Source of the DNA: Streptomyces tibetensis
Lineage (GTDB): Bacteria; Actinomycetota; Actinomycetes; Streptomycetales; Streptomycetaceae
Reading direction: 5' to 3'
Assembly: GCF_007655005.1 (NCBI RefSeq)
Contig: NZ_SZVW01000013.1
Location: 186,001 to 250,000 of the forward strand
DNA length: 64,000 bases
Both the position numbers and the translations under genes were made by a program. Below the pieces are notes generated by a model. The model was not told where the DNA came from. It saw only the letters and a program-made list of their open reading frames with translations, and did no database searches. Every line of letters begins with the position of its first letter. Within the stretch, counting starts at the first letter, position 1. Below are positions 57,925 through 64,000 of the stretch, piece after piece.

Positions 57925-59219
57925 CTCTGGTCACGCTGCCGTTGGCCGCGCTGGTGGCGTGGACTCTGGCGCGCCGCCGGCGTGCCGCCGGCGTCGTGGG
58001 GGCGTGGCGGATGTCGCTGGCCGAGGTGGGCATGGTCCACGGGACGGTGCCGTTCGTCTGGATGATCCTCATGCCGGGCGCAGGGGCGGGCACAGTCCCC
58101 GGCCGCGTGAGCCTGATACCGCTGGGAGACCTGATCACGATGGGCCCGCTCGGAATCGCCGGCAATCTGCTGGTCTTCGCGGCACTGGGGTTCTTCGCCC
58201 CGATGCGGTGCGCGGCGCTGGCTTCCGTGCCGCGGGTGCTGGCGCTCGGGGCGGGCTGCTCGGTCCTGGTCGAAACGGCGCAGTACGTACTGCAGCTGGA
58301 CCGGGTGTCCTCCGTGGACGATGTGATCGTCAACGCCGTCGGCGCCGCGTCGGCCGCGTGGGCGTCGCGCCGCTGGTGGCGCACCACGGCACAAGCGCGC
58401 GCACCGCTCTCCCGGATCACGGCCGCGGCACGGACGGCCGGGAACGGATCGCTGTCCCACCGGGTCCGCATGGAGGGCCGCCAGGACGAATTCCGCGAAC
58501 TCGCCGACACGTTCGACACGATGCTCGGGCAACTCGAGGCGCACGTCGCCGAGCAGCGGAGGTTCGCCGCGAACGCCTCCCACGAACTGCGCACCCCGCT
58601 GGCCATCTCACAGTCGCTGCTCGACCTCGCCCGCAAGGACCCCGCGCGGCGGAACGAGGACGAACTCTTCGACCGCCTGCACGCCGTCAACATCCGTTCG
58701 ATCGCCCTCACCGAGGCCCTCCTGCTGCTCAGTCGCAGCGACCGCGGGAACCTCGCCCGCGAGAGCGTCGACCTCTCCCTGATCGCCGAAGAGGCCGCGG
58801 AAAACCTGCTCGGCCTCGCCGAACAGCGCGGCATCACGCTCGACGTCATCGGCGCAGCGGCACGAACCAGCGGCTCCGCGGAGCTCCTGCTGCGGATGGT
58901 GACGAATCTCCTCCAGAACGCGATCGTCCACAACCTCCCCATTGCAGGCACCGTGACGGTCCACACCGAGACCCGGAACGACACGTGCCTGCTGCGGGTC
59001 GAGAACACGGGCCATCCCGTGCCGGCGGAACTGCTGCCGACGCTCACGGAGCCCTTCCGGCGCGGAACGCAACGCGTACGCACCGACGAGCACGCCGGTG
59101 TCGGCCTGGGCCTCGCCATCGTGCACAGCGTCGTCCGCGCTCACGACGGGGCCCTCGACCTCGTCGCCCGCCCCGCCGGCGGCCTCCTCGTCACGGTTCG
59201 GCTTCCCGGAACGCCGTAA
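57921..59219 (+). CDS. VanZ-like membrane domain fused to HAMP/HisKA/HATPase histidine kinase
   Basis: An open frame of at least 432 residues from the ATG at 57921; its natural beginning lies in the frame-shifted piece at 57736. The first 150 residues are VanZ-like, with three TM segments (VVLMTLVTLPLAALVAWTLA; LGIAGNLLVFAALGFFAP; a later VLALGAGCSVLVETAQYV). A HAMP linker follows (AAARTAGNGSLSHRV), then the H box ASHELRTPLAIS, the N box NLLQNAIVHN and the G box GVGLGLAIVHS of a sensor kinase. No sensor domain and no response-regulator gene is present, suggesting that a deletion joined a vanZ gene to a kinase gene. Whether it is translated is uncertain. Confidence 0.7.
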   Translation: MTLVTLPLAALVAWTLARRRRAAGVVGAWRMSLAEVGMVHGTVPFVWMILMPGAGAGTVPGRVSLIPLGDLITMGPLGIAGNLLVFAALGFFAPMRCAALASVPRVLALGAGCSVLVETAQYVLQLDRVSSVDDVIVNAVGAASAAWASRRWWRTTAQARAPLSRITAAARTAGNGSLSHRVRMEGRQDEFRELADTFDTMLGQLEAHVAEQRRFAANASHELRTPLAISQSLLDLARKDPARRNEDELFDRLHAVNIRSIALTEALLLLSRSDRGNLARESVDLSLIAEEAAENLLGLAEQRGITLDVIGAAARTSGSAELLLRMVTNLLQNAIVHNLPIAGTVTVHTETRNDTCLLRVENTGHPVPAELLPTLTEPFRRGTQRVRTDEHAGVGLGLAIVHSVVRAHDGALDLVARPAGGLLVTVRLPGTP

Positions 59220-59470
59220 ACATCCCGAGCGGTACCGGGCACTGACTGGCGATGACACATCACGGACCGATAAACCGCATTCAAGTGATTGTCACTGCTT
59301 CGAGGTAAGCATCTCGTCTCGCTGGTGGATGCGGCCCCCTCAGCGGCTAGCTTTCTGCAGGTGGACGGATTCCCGTGATCCTTCCCGCTCGTTGCCCACT
59401 CCTCCCTGTCTCCCGGTCGGCGCACCCGTGTGCACCGGACGACCCGTCGTGCAAGGAGCACCTGCCCTCG

Positions 59471-60886
59471 ATGACCGTCGACAGCATCCCGGAAGCCCGG
59501 ACCACGTCCGACCCGCCGCAGCAGTCCCTGAGCACGACCGCTGCCCGCAACCTCGCCACCACCACCAAGTCCGCTCCGCAGATGCAGGAGATCACCTCCC
59601 GCTGGCTGCTGCGGATGCTGCCCTGGGTCGAGGCCGACGGCGGCGCCTACCGGGTCAACCGGCGGCTGCGCCACACCCTCGGCGACGGGCACATCGAGTT
59701 CGTCCAGGAAGGCGCCACGGTCCGGGTGATCCCCCGGGAGCTCGGTGAACTGGCCCTGCTGCGCGGCTTCGGGGACACGGACGTCCTCACCGCCCTCGCC
59801 GACCGCTGCACGCAGCGCGACTTCGCGGCGGGGGAAGTCCTCGCAGAACGGGGCAGCCCCGCAGACCGGCTCCACCTGATCGCCCACGGCCGGGTCAGCC
59901 GGACCTCGGAGGGCAAGTACGGCGGAGAGATCGCGGTCGGGGTGCTCGCGGACGGCGACCACTTCGGTGAGGGCGCCCTGCTGGACTCCGACGCCCGCCA
60001 CGACTGCACGACCACCGCCGAGACCTCCGGCACCCTCCTCACTCTCACCCGCGCCGACTTCAGTGCGGTTCTCGCCTCCGCCCCAAGCCTTCAGGCCCAC
60101 GTCGACCGGTTCGGCTCCCGCTCGCGGCTGCGGCAGAACAAGCACGGCGAGGCCGAGATCGCCCTGTCGGCCGGCCATGTCGGCGAAGCCGAACTGCCCG
60201 GCACCTTCGTGGACTACGAACTGCAGCCGCGCGAGTACGAGCTCTCCGTCGCGCAGACCGTCCTGAGGATCCACACCCGGGTCGCCGACCTCTACAACGG
60301 TCCGATGAACCAGAGCGAGGAGCAACTCAGGCTCACCGTGGAGGCGTTGCGCGAGCGCCAGGAACACGAGCTGATCAACAACCGTGACTTCGGGCTCCTG
60401 CACAACGCCGACTTCAAGCAGCGCATCCAGCCCCGCTCCGGACCGCCGACCCCGGACGACATGGACGATCTGCTCTGCCGTCGGCGCGGCACCAAGATGT
60501 TCCTCGCCCACCCCAGGACCATCGCCGCCATCGGACGCGGCTTCAACGCCTGCGGCCTCTACCCCGATCATGTCGACCTCGGCGGGCAATCCGTCCCCGC
60601 CTGGCGCGGTGTCCCCATTCTGCCCTGCAACAAGATCCCGATCAGCAAGGAGCAGACCAGCTCCATCATCGCGATGCGCACCGGCGAGAAGAACCAGGGC
60701 GTCATCGGCCTGTGGCAGACCGGACTGCCGGACGAGTACGAACCGGGGCTCTCCGTGCGGTTCATGGGCATCAACGAACAGGCGATCATCTCCTACCTCG
60801 TCAGCACCTACTACTCAGCCGCGGTGCTCCTGCCCGACGCCCTCGGAGTGATGGAGAACGTGCAGATCGCGCCCAGGCCACGTTGA
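59471..60886 (+). CDS. Family 2B encapsulin shell protein with cyclic-nucleotide-binding-like domain
   Basis: A 471-residue protein. ATG at 59471 with AAGGAG 12 bases upstream. Residues about 85-215 form a Crp/cNMP-binding-like domain (LALLRGFGDTDVLTALADRC, AERGSPADRLHLIAHGRVS, DGDHFGEGALLDSDAR) inserted into an HK97-type shell protomer. The E-loop/P-domain follows (GTFVDYELQPREYELSVAQT, NNRDFGLLHNADFKQRI, LPCNKIPISKEQTSSIIAMR). This is the family 2B encapsulin organisation, known from actinobacteria beside 2-methylisoborneol synthase genes. It assembles an icosahedral nanocompartment that encloses the terpene synthase encoded 80 bases downstream. The regulatory ligand, if any, is unproven. 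Confidence 0.92.
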   Translation: MTVDSIPEARTTSDPPQQSLSTTAARNLATTTKSAPQMQEITSRWLLRMLPWVEADGGAYRVNRRLRHTLGDGHIEFVQEGATVRVIPRELGELALLRGFGDTDVLTALADRCTQRDFAAGEVLAERGSPADRLHLIAHGRVSRTSEGKYGGEIAVGVLADGDHFGEGALLDSDARHDCTTTAETSGTLLTLTRADFSAVLASAPSLQAHVDRFGSRSRLRQNKHGEAEIALSAGHVGEAELPGTFVDYELQPREYELSVAQTVLRIHTRVADLYNGPMNQSEEQLRLTVEALRERQEHELINNRDFGLLHNADFKQRIQPRSGPPTPDDMDDLLCRRRGTKMFLAHPRTIAAIGRGFNACGLYPDHVDLGGQSVPAWRGVPILPCNKIPISKEQTSSIIAMRTGEKNQGVIGLWQTGLPDEYEPGLSVRFMGINEQAIISYLVSTYYSAAVLLPDALGVMENVQIAPRPR

Positions 60887-60966
60887 AGCCCTGATCCGCG
60901 GCAGGGGCATGCCTGTCGCCCCCACCTGCCATGCAGCGCCCACCCCACCGCAGCAAGGAGCCGCCG

Positions 60967-62415
60967 ATGCCCGACTCCGGGCCCTTCGGAACATCCCCAC
61001 CTGAGCAACGTCCGGCATCGCCCACCGCCATGCCGGACGCCCCCACCGCGTCGGCCCCCGACCGTCAGATCACGCCGACCGCCCGGCACTTTCTGGCCGC
61101 ACTGCATCCGCCGGTGACGATTCCCGGCCCGCCGACGCCACCGACCTCGGCGGCCGCCACCGCCGGCCTGGGCGCGCCTGACACGCCAGCCGTCAAATCC
61201 GCCGTACTGGACACGTCTGGGGCGGCTGCGGTCGGATCCGCCGTACTGGACACGTCTGTGGCGGCTGCGGTCGGATCCGCCGTCCCGGACGCGCCTGACG
61301 CGGTCGGGGTCGGATCCGCCCTTCGGCGGATCCTGCGCGGACCGACCGGACCGGGCACGAGCTCGCTCTCCTTGGCCGGCAGGTACACCCCCACGCGCCC
61401 CGATCCGGTCCCCCCGGACCCCGCCGAGCCCGCCGCGGGGCAAGCCGTGCCCGGCCTCTACCACCACCCCGTCCCGGAGCCGGACCCTGTGCGCGTCGAG
61501 GAGGTGAGCCGCCGGATCAAGGCCTGGGCCGAGGACGAGGTCCAGCTCTACCCCGAGGAGTGGGAGGGGCAGTTCGACGGCTTCTCCGTCGGCCGGTACA
61601 TGGTCGCCTGCCATCCCGACGCGCCGACGGTCGACCACCTGATGCTCGCCACGCGGCTGATGGTCGCGGAGAACGCGGTGGACGACTGCTATTGCGAGGA
61701 CCACGGAGGGTCCCCCGTCGGACTCGGCGGCCGCCTCCTGCTCGCGCACACCGCGCTCGACCACTTCCACACCACCGCGCAGTACACGCCGGCGTGGCAC
61801 GAGTCGCTCACCTCGGACGCCCCGCGACGGGCGTACCGCAGCGCGATGGACTACTTCGTCCGCGCGGCCACGGACTCCCAGGCCGACCGCTTCCGTCACG
61901 ACATGGCCCGGCTGCACATGGGCTACCTCGCCGAGGCCGCCTGGGCGCAGACCGAGCACGTCCCGGAGGTGTGGGAGTACCTGGCGATGCGCCAGTTCAA
62001 CAACTTCCGCCCCTGCCCCACGATCACCGACACCGTCGGCGGCTACGAACTGCCCGCGGACCTGCACGCCCGGCCGGACATGCAGCGGGTCATCGCCCTC
62101 GCCGGCAACGCGACCACCATCGTCAACGACCTCTACTCGTACACAAAGGAACTCAACAGCCCTGGCCGCCACCTGAACCTGCCCGTGGTGATCGCCGAAC
62201 GCGAGCAGCTCTCCGAACGCGACGCCTACCTGAAGGCCGTCGAGGTTCACAACGAACTCCAGCACGCCTTCGAGGCCGCCGCGGCCGACCTCGCGGAGGC
62301 CTGCCCCCTGCCCCCCGTGCTGCGTTTCCTCAAAGGCGTGGCCGCCTGGGTCGACGGCAACCACGACTGGCACCGCACCAACACCTACCGCTACACCCTG
62401 CCCGACTTCTGGTAA
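60967..62415 (+). CDS. 2-methylisoborneol synthase (class I terpene cyclase), encapsulin cargo
   Basis: A 482-residue synthase, ATG with AAGGAG 7 bases upstream. The first 150 residues are disordered and rich in Pro, Ala and Thr, with a 13-residue tandem repeat; in family 2 encapsulin cargo this region acts as the loading sequence. The cyclase domain follows, with the Mg motif DDCYCED (Asp239 onward) and the NSE motif NDLYSYTKE (Asn387 onward), plus a terminal RTNTYRYTL. It cyclises 2-methyl-geranyl diphosphate, made by the next gene product, to 2-methylisoborneol, the musty odorant. Confidence 0.95.
   Translation: MPDSGPFGTSPPEQRPASPTAMPDAPTASAPDRQITPTARHFLAALHPPVTIPGPPTPPTSAAATAGLGAPDTPAVKSAVLDTSGAAAVGSAVLDTSVAAAVGSAVPDAPDAVGVGSALRRILRGPTGPGTSSLSLAGRYTPTRPDPVPPDPAEPAAGQAVPGLYHHPVPEPDPVRVEEVSRRIKAWAEDEVQLYPEEWEGQFDGFSVGRYMVACHPDAPTVDHLMLATRLMVAENAVDDCYCEDHGGSPVGLGGRLLLAHTALDHFHTTAQYTPAWHESLTSDAPRRAYRSAMDYFVRAATDSQADRFRHDMARLHMGYLAEAAWAQTEHVPEVWEYLAMRQFNNFRPCPTITDTVGGYELPADLHARPDMQRVIALAGNATTIVNDLYSYTKELNSPGRHLNLPVVIAEREQLSERDAYLKAVEVHNELQHAFEAAAADLAEACPLPPVLRFLKGVAAWVDGNHDWHRTNTYRYTLPDFW
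61198..61320 (+). repeat. 39-bp in-frame tandem repeat in the synthase leader
   Basis: TCCGCC-type unit starts recur at 61198, 61237, 61276 and 61315, exactly 39 bases apart. Three full units and a partial one encode SAVLDTSGAAAVG-like 13-residue repeats. Units 1 and 2 are nearly identical; unit 3 has diverged. Confidence 0.9.
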
Positions 62416-62430
62416 GGAACGGACACCTCT

Positions 62431-63306
62431 GTGACCACTGAAACGACCTCCACCCTCTCCGCGAAGATCCCGGCCCCGGCGACGCCGTACCAGGGGGACA
62501 TCGCCCGCTATTGGAACAACGAGGCGCGGCCGGTCAACCTCCGTCTCGGTGACGTGGACGGGCTCTACCACCACCACTACGGCATCGGCGCCGTGGACCA
62601 CGCCGCGCTCGGCGACCCGGCCCACAGCGAGTACGAGAAAAAGCTCATCGCGGAGCTGCACCGGCTGGAGTCGGCACAGGCAGAGTTCCTCATGGATCAC
62701 CTCGGCACGGTCGGGCCCGACGACACCCTCGTCGACGCCGGCTGCGGGCGCGGAGGGTCCATGGTCATGGCCCATCGCCGCTTCGGCTGCAAGGTGGAGG
62801 GCGTCACCCTGTCCGCCACCCAGGCCGACTTCGGCAACAGGCGCGCGCGAGAACTGCGGATCGAGGACCACGTCCGCTCCCGCGTGTGCAACATGCTCGA
62901 CACGCCCTTCGACAAGGGCAGCGTCACCGCCTCGTGGAACAACGAGTCGACGATGTACGTCGACCTGCACGACCTGTTCGCCGAGCACTCCCGCTTCCTC
63001 AAGGTGGGCGGCCGGTACGTGACGATCACCGGCTGCTGGAACCCCCGCTACGGCCAGCCGTCGAAGTGGGTCTCCCAGATCAACGCCCACTTCGAGTGCA
63101 ATATCCACTCCCGCCGCGAGTATCTGCGCGCCATGGCCGACAACCGGCTCGTGCCGCAGACCATCGTCGACCTCACCCCGGACACGCTGCCCTACTGGGA
63201 GCTGCGGGCCACGTCCTCGCTGGTCACCGGGATCGAGAAGGCGTTCATCGAGTCCTACCGGGACGGCTCCTTCCAGTACGTCCTGATCGCGGCCGACCGC
63301 GTATGA
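62431..63306 (+). CDS. Geranyl diphosphate 2-C-methyltransferase
   Basis: A 291-residue SAM-dependent methyltransferase, GTG start 15 bases after the synthase stop with AAGGAA upstream. IARYWNNEARPVNLRLGDVDG and YHHHYGIGAVDH are diagnostic for GPP methyltransferases. VDAGCGRGGSMVMAHRRFG binds SAM, and SWNNESTMYVDLHDLF is in the active-site region. It methylates C2 of geranyl diphosphate, supplying 2-methyl-GPP for the preceding synthase. The order encapsulin, synthase, methyltransferase is the standard operon. Confidence 0.95.
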   Translation: MTTETTSTLSAKIPAPATPYQGDIARYWNNEARPVNLRLGDVDGLYHHHYGIGAVDHAALGDPAHSEYEKKLIAELHRLESAQAEFLMDHLGTVGPDDTLVDAGCGRGGSMVMAHRRFGCKVEGVTLSATQADFGNRRARELRIEDHVRSRVCNMLDTPFDKGSVTASWNNESTMYVDLHDLFAEHSRFLKVGGRYVTITGCWNPRYGQPSKWVSQINAHFECNIHSRREYLRAMADNRLVPQTIVDLTPDTLPYWELRATSSLVTGIEKAFIESYRDGSFQYVLIAADRV

Positions 63307-63313
63307 GCCCGAC

Positions 63314-63357
63314 CTCGCGGGGGCCGGGACCGTCTGTACGGGCCCCGGCCCCGCGAG
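63314..63357 (+). terminator. Terminator of the 2-methylisoborneol operon
   Basis: Nearly complementary 19-base arms (63314-63332 and 63339-63357) with a six-base loop lie just after the methyltransferase stop. The remainder of the gap to 63473 shows nothing convincing. Confidence 0.7.
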
Positions 63358-63473
63358 GGGCGCCCAGAAACCGCCCGAACGAACAGGACCTCCACTCCGT
63401 CGGTGTTGATGAGGCCGGACACGTCTTCGGACTCGGACATGTCGGTTGAGGATTCGAACCTGGAGGTCCCCTC

Positions 63474-63869
63474 ATGCGCTGGGCCAAGCGATCCGTGCTC
63501 GCACTGCTGACGGCAGCCGCCGCGGCGTCGGTTTCCGCCTGCGAGCCGGAGGAGGACAGCGGCGAGGCCGCGGCGTCGTGCGCCTACGTGGTGACCTACG
63601 AAGGTCGCACCTACCGGGATGTCGCCAACGTGGAGTTCACCGTCGGCAACGAACTGGGCACAGCGATCCAGCCGCCCTGTGACGACACCGGCGGTCGGAA
63701 CAAGGGCGAGGAGCCGTCCACGACGGAAACCGCCTACGCCGTCGACGGCCTCCCTCCCACCGTGGCCATCGCCGTCGGAGACGCACCCGACGACGTGAAG
63801 TTCCTTGCGATCGACTCCGGCAACGGACTGCCCCCCGAGGTGAAGAAGCTGATCGCCGACTCCTGGTGA
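63474..63869 (+). CDS. Small secreted lipoprotein of unknown function
   Basis: A 131-residue protein with GGAGG about 10 bases before its ATG. A basic N-region, a hydrophobic stretch (SVLALLTAAAAASVS) and the lipobox SVSAC (Cys23) mark a lipoprotein. After an acidic linker (EPEEDSGEAAAS) a small domain with two more cysteines follows (SCAYVVTYEGRTYRDVANVE, IQPPCDDTGG), which may form a disulfide outside the cell. Similar small lipoproteins are common in Streptomyces, but I know no function. Confidence 0.75.
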   Translation: MRWAKRSVLALLTAAAAASVSACEPEEDSGEAAASCAYVVTYEGRTYRDVANVEFTVGNELGTAIQPPCDDTGGRNKGEEPSTTETAYAVDGLPPTVAIAVGDAPDDVKFLAIDSGNGLPPEVKKLIADSW

Positions 63870-63884
63870 CCACGCAGTGCAGCG

Positions 63885-64000
63885 CTACGCATCCTGCCGT
63901 GGGCCGCGGGCCGGAGTCTCTGCGGTGAGCGGAGTCAGCCAGTGGATCTCCAGGTCCTCACGCAGGTACTCCATGCGAGTCTCCTGGAACCGGACAAGAT
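63885..64000 (-). CDS. C-terminal end of an unidentified minus-strand gene
   Basis: The minus strand is open from the window edge to a TAG at 63885 and gives 38 residues (VRFQETRMEYLREDLEIHWL, then a polar tail rich in Pro and Arg). Codon third positions are G/C-rich, as expected for real coding. The fragment is too short to identify. It is convergent with the lipoprotein gene, only 15 bases away. Confidence 0.5.
   Translation of the reverse strand, partial: LVRFQETRMEYLREDLEIHWLTPLTAETPARGPRQDA

Noticed and set aside
63255..63440. Minus-strand ORF beginning MSESEDVSGLINTDG in the gap before the lipoprotein gene
   Set aside because: No ribosome site, and it runs into the operon terminator and the antisense of the methyltransferase; the opening looks protein-like but is too short to support.
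1..64000. tRNA genes, rRNA genes, insertion sequences, attachment sites
   Set aside because: No cloverleaf-like CCA-ending region, transposase motif or integrase was seen while reading both strands; a covariance-model search would be needed to be certain for small RNAs.

Overview
The window is high-GC (around 70 percent), densely coded DNA with many GTG and some TTG starts and 1-4 base overlaps between operon genes. Together with a 2-methylisoborneol operon that includes a family 2B encapsulin, streptogrisin-type protease genes, LacI/GntR-controlled sugar loci and many secreted glycosidases, this points to a Streptomyces chromosome, probably an accessory or arm-proximal part. I see no rRNA, tRNA, CRISPR array, insertion sequence or phage gene.

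Layout. 1-1.8 kb: end of a MarR regulator facing a secreted phosphodiesterase/lectin. 2.0-7.0 kb: FadR-type GntR regulator, then an MFS symporter, a two-subunit transketolase and an SDR; matching palindromes precede the regulator and the operon. 7.3-9.9 kb: four-gene small-enzyme operon (DsbA-like, degenerate metallo-beta-lactamase, SnoaL-like, alpha/beta hydrolase). 10.0-14.3 kb: oxidative L-fucose catabolism genes (FAH hydrolase, fuconate dehydratase, SDR, aldo/keto reductase) behind a repeated operator. 14.3-15.3 kb: wreck of a GH2 beta-galactosidase. 15.5-26 kb: polysaccharide locus (LacI regulator, GH5, GH43, GH36, a chimeric lipoprotein/GH42 remnant, GH3). 26-28 kb: divergent MarR/MFS efflux pair. 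28-40 kb: a sugar ABC transporter, mutarotase, lactonase, aldose dehydrogenase and a secreted beta-helix/ricin enzyme, with a divergent GntR regulator. 41.5-52.7 kb: the KstR2-type cluster for the steroid C/D-ring intermediate HIP. 52.8-59.2 kb: protease, anti-sigma-type partners, patatin lipase, glutaredoxin-like and TmrB-like proteins, and a VanZ/histidine-kinase chimera. 59.5-63.3 kb: encapsulin, 2-methylisoborneol synthase and GPP C-methyltransferase. 63.5-64 kb: a small lipoprotein and the end of an unidentified gene.

How the parts fit. The two deoxysugar loci together encode a complete route from exported or bound fucosides to pyruvate plus lactate: uptake, mutarotation, dehydrogenation and lactone opening come from the 31-39 kb operon; dehydration, second oxidation and cleavage come from the 10-14 kb operon. 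The glycosidases between them suit plant cell-wall polymers such as xyloglucan. This zone also carries the clearest deletion scars: a frame-broken GH2 gene and an in-frame fusion of a transporter lipoprotein to the tail of a GH42 enzyme. The steroid cluster holds most of the HIP pathway but no fadD3-like CoA ligase, so entry must be encoded elsewhere. Assignments rest on motif reading and family knowledge; no database search was run.
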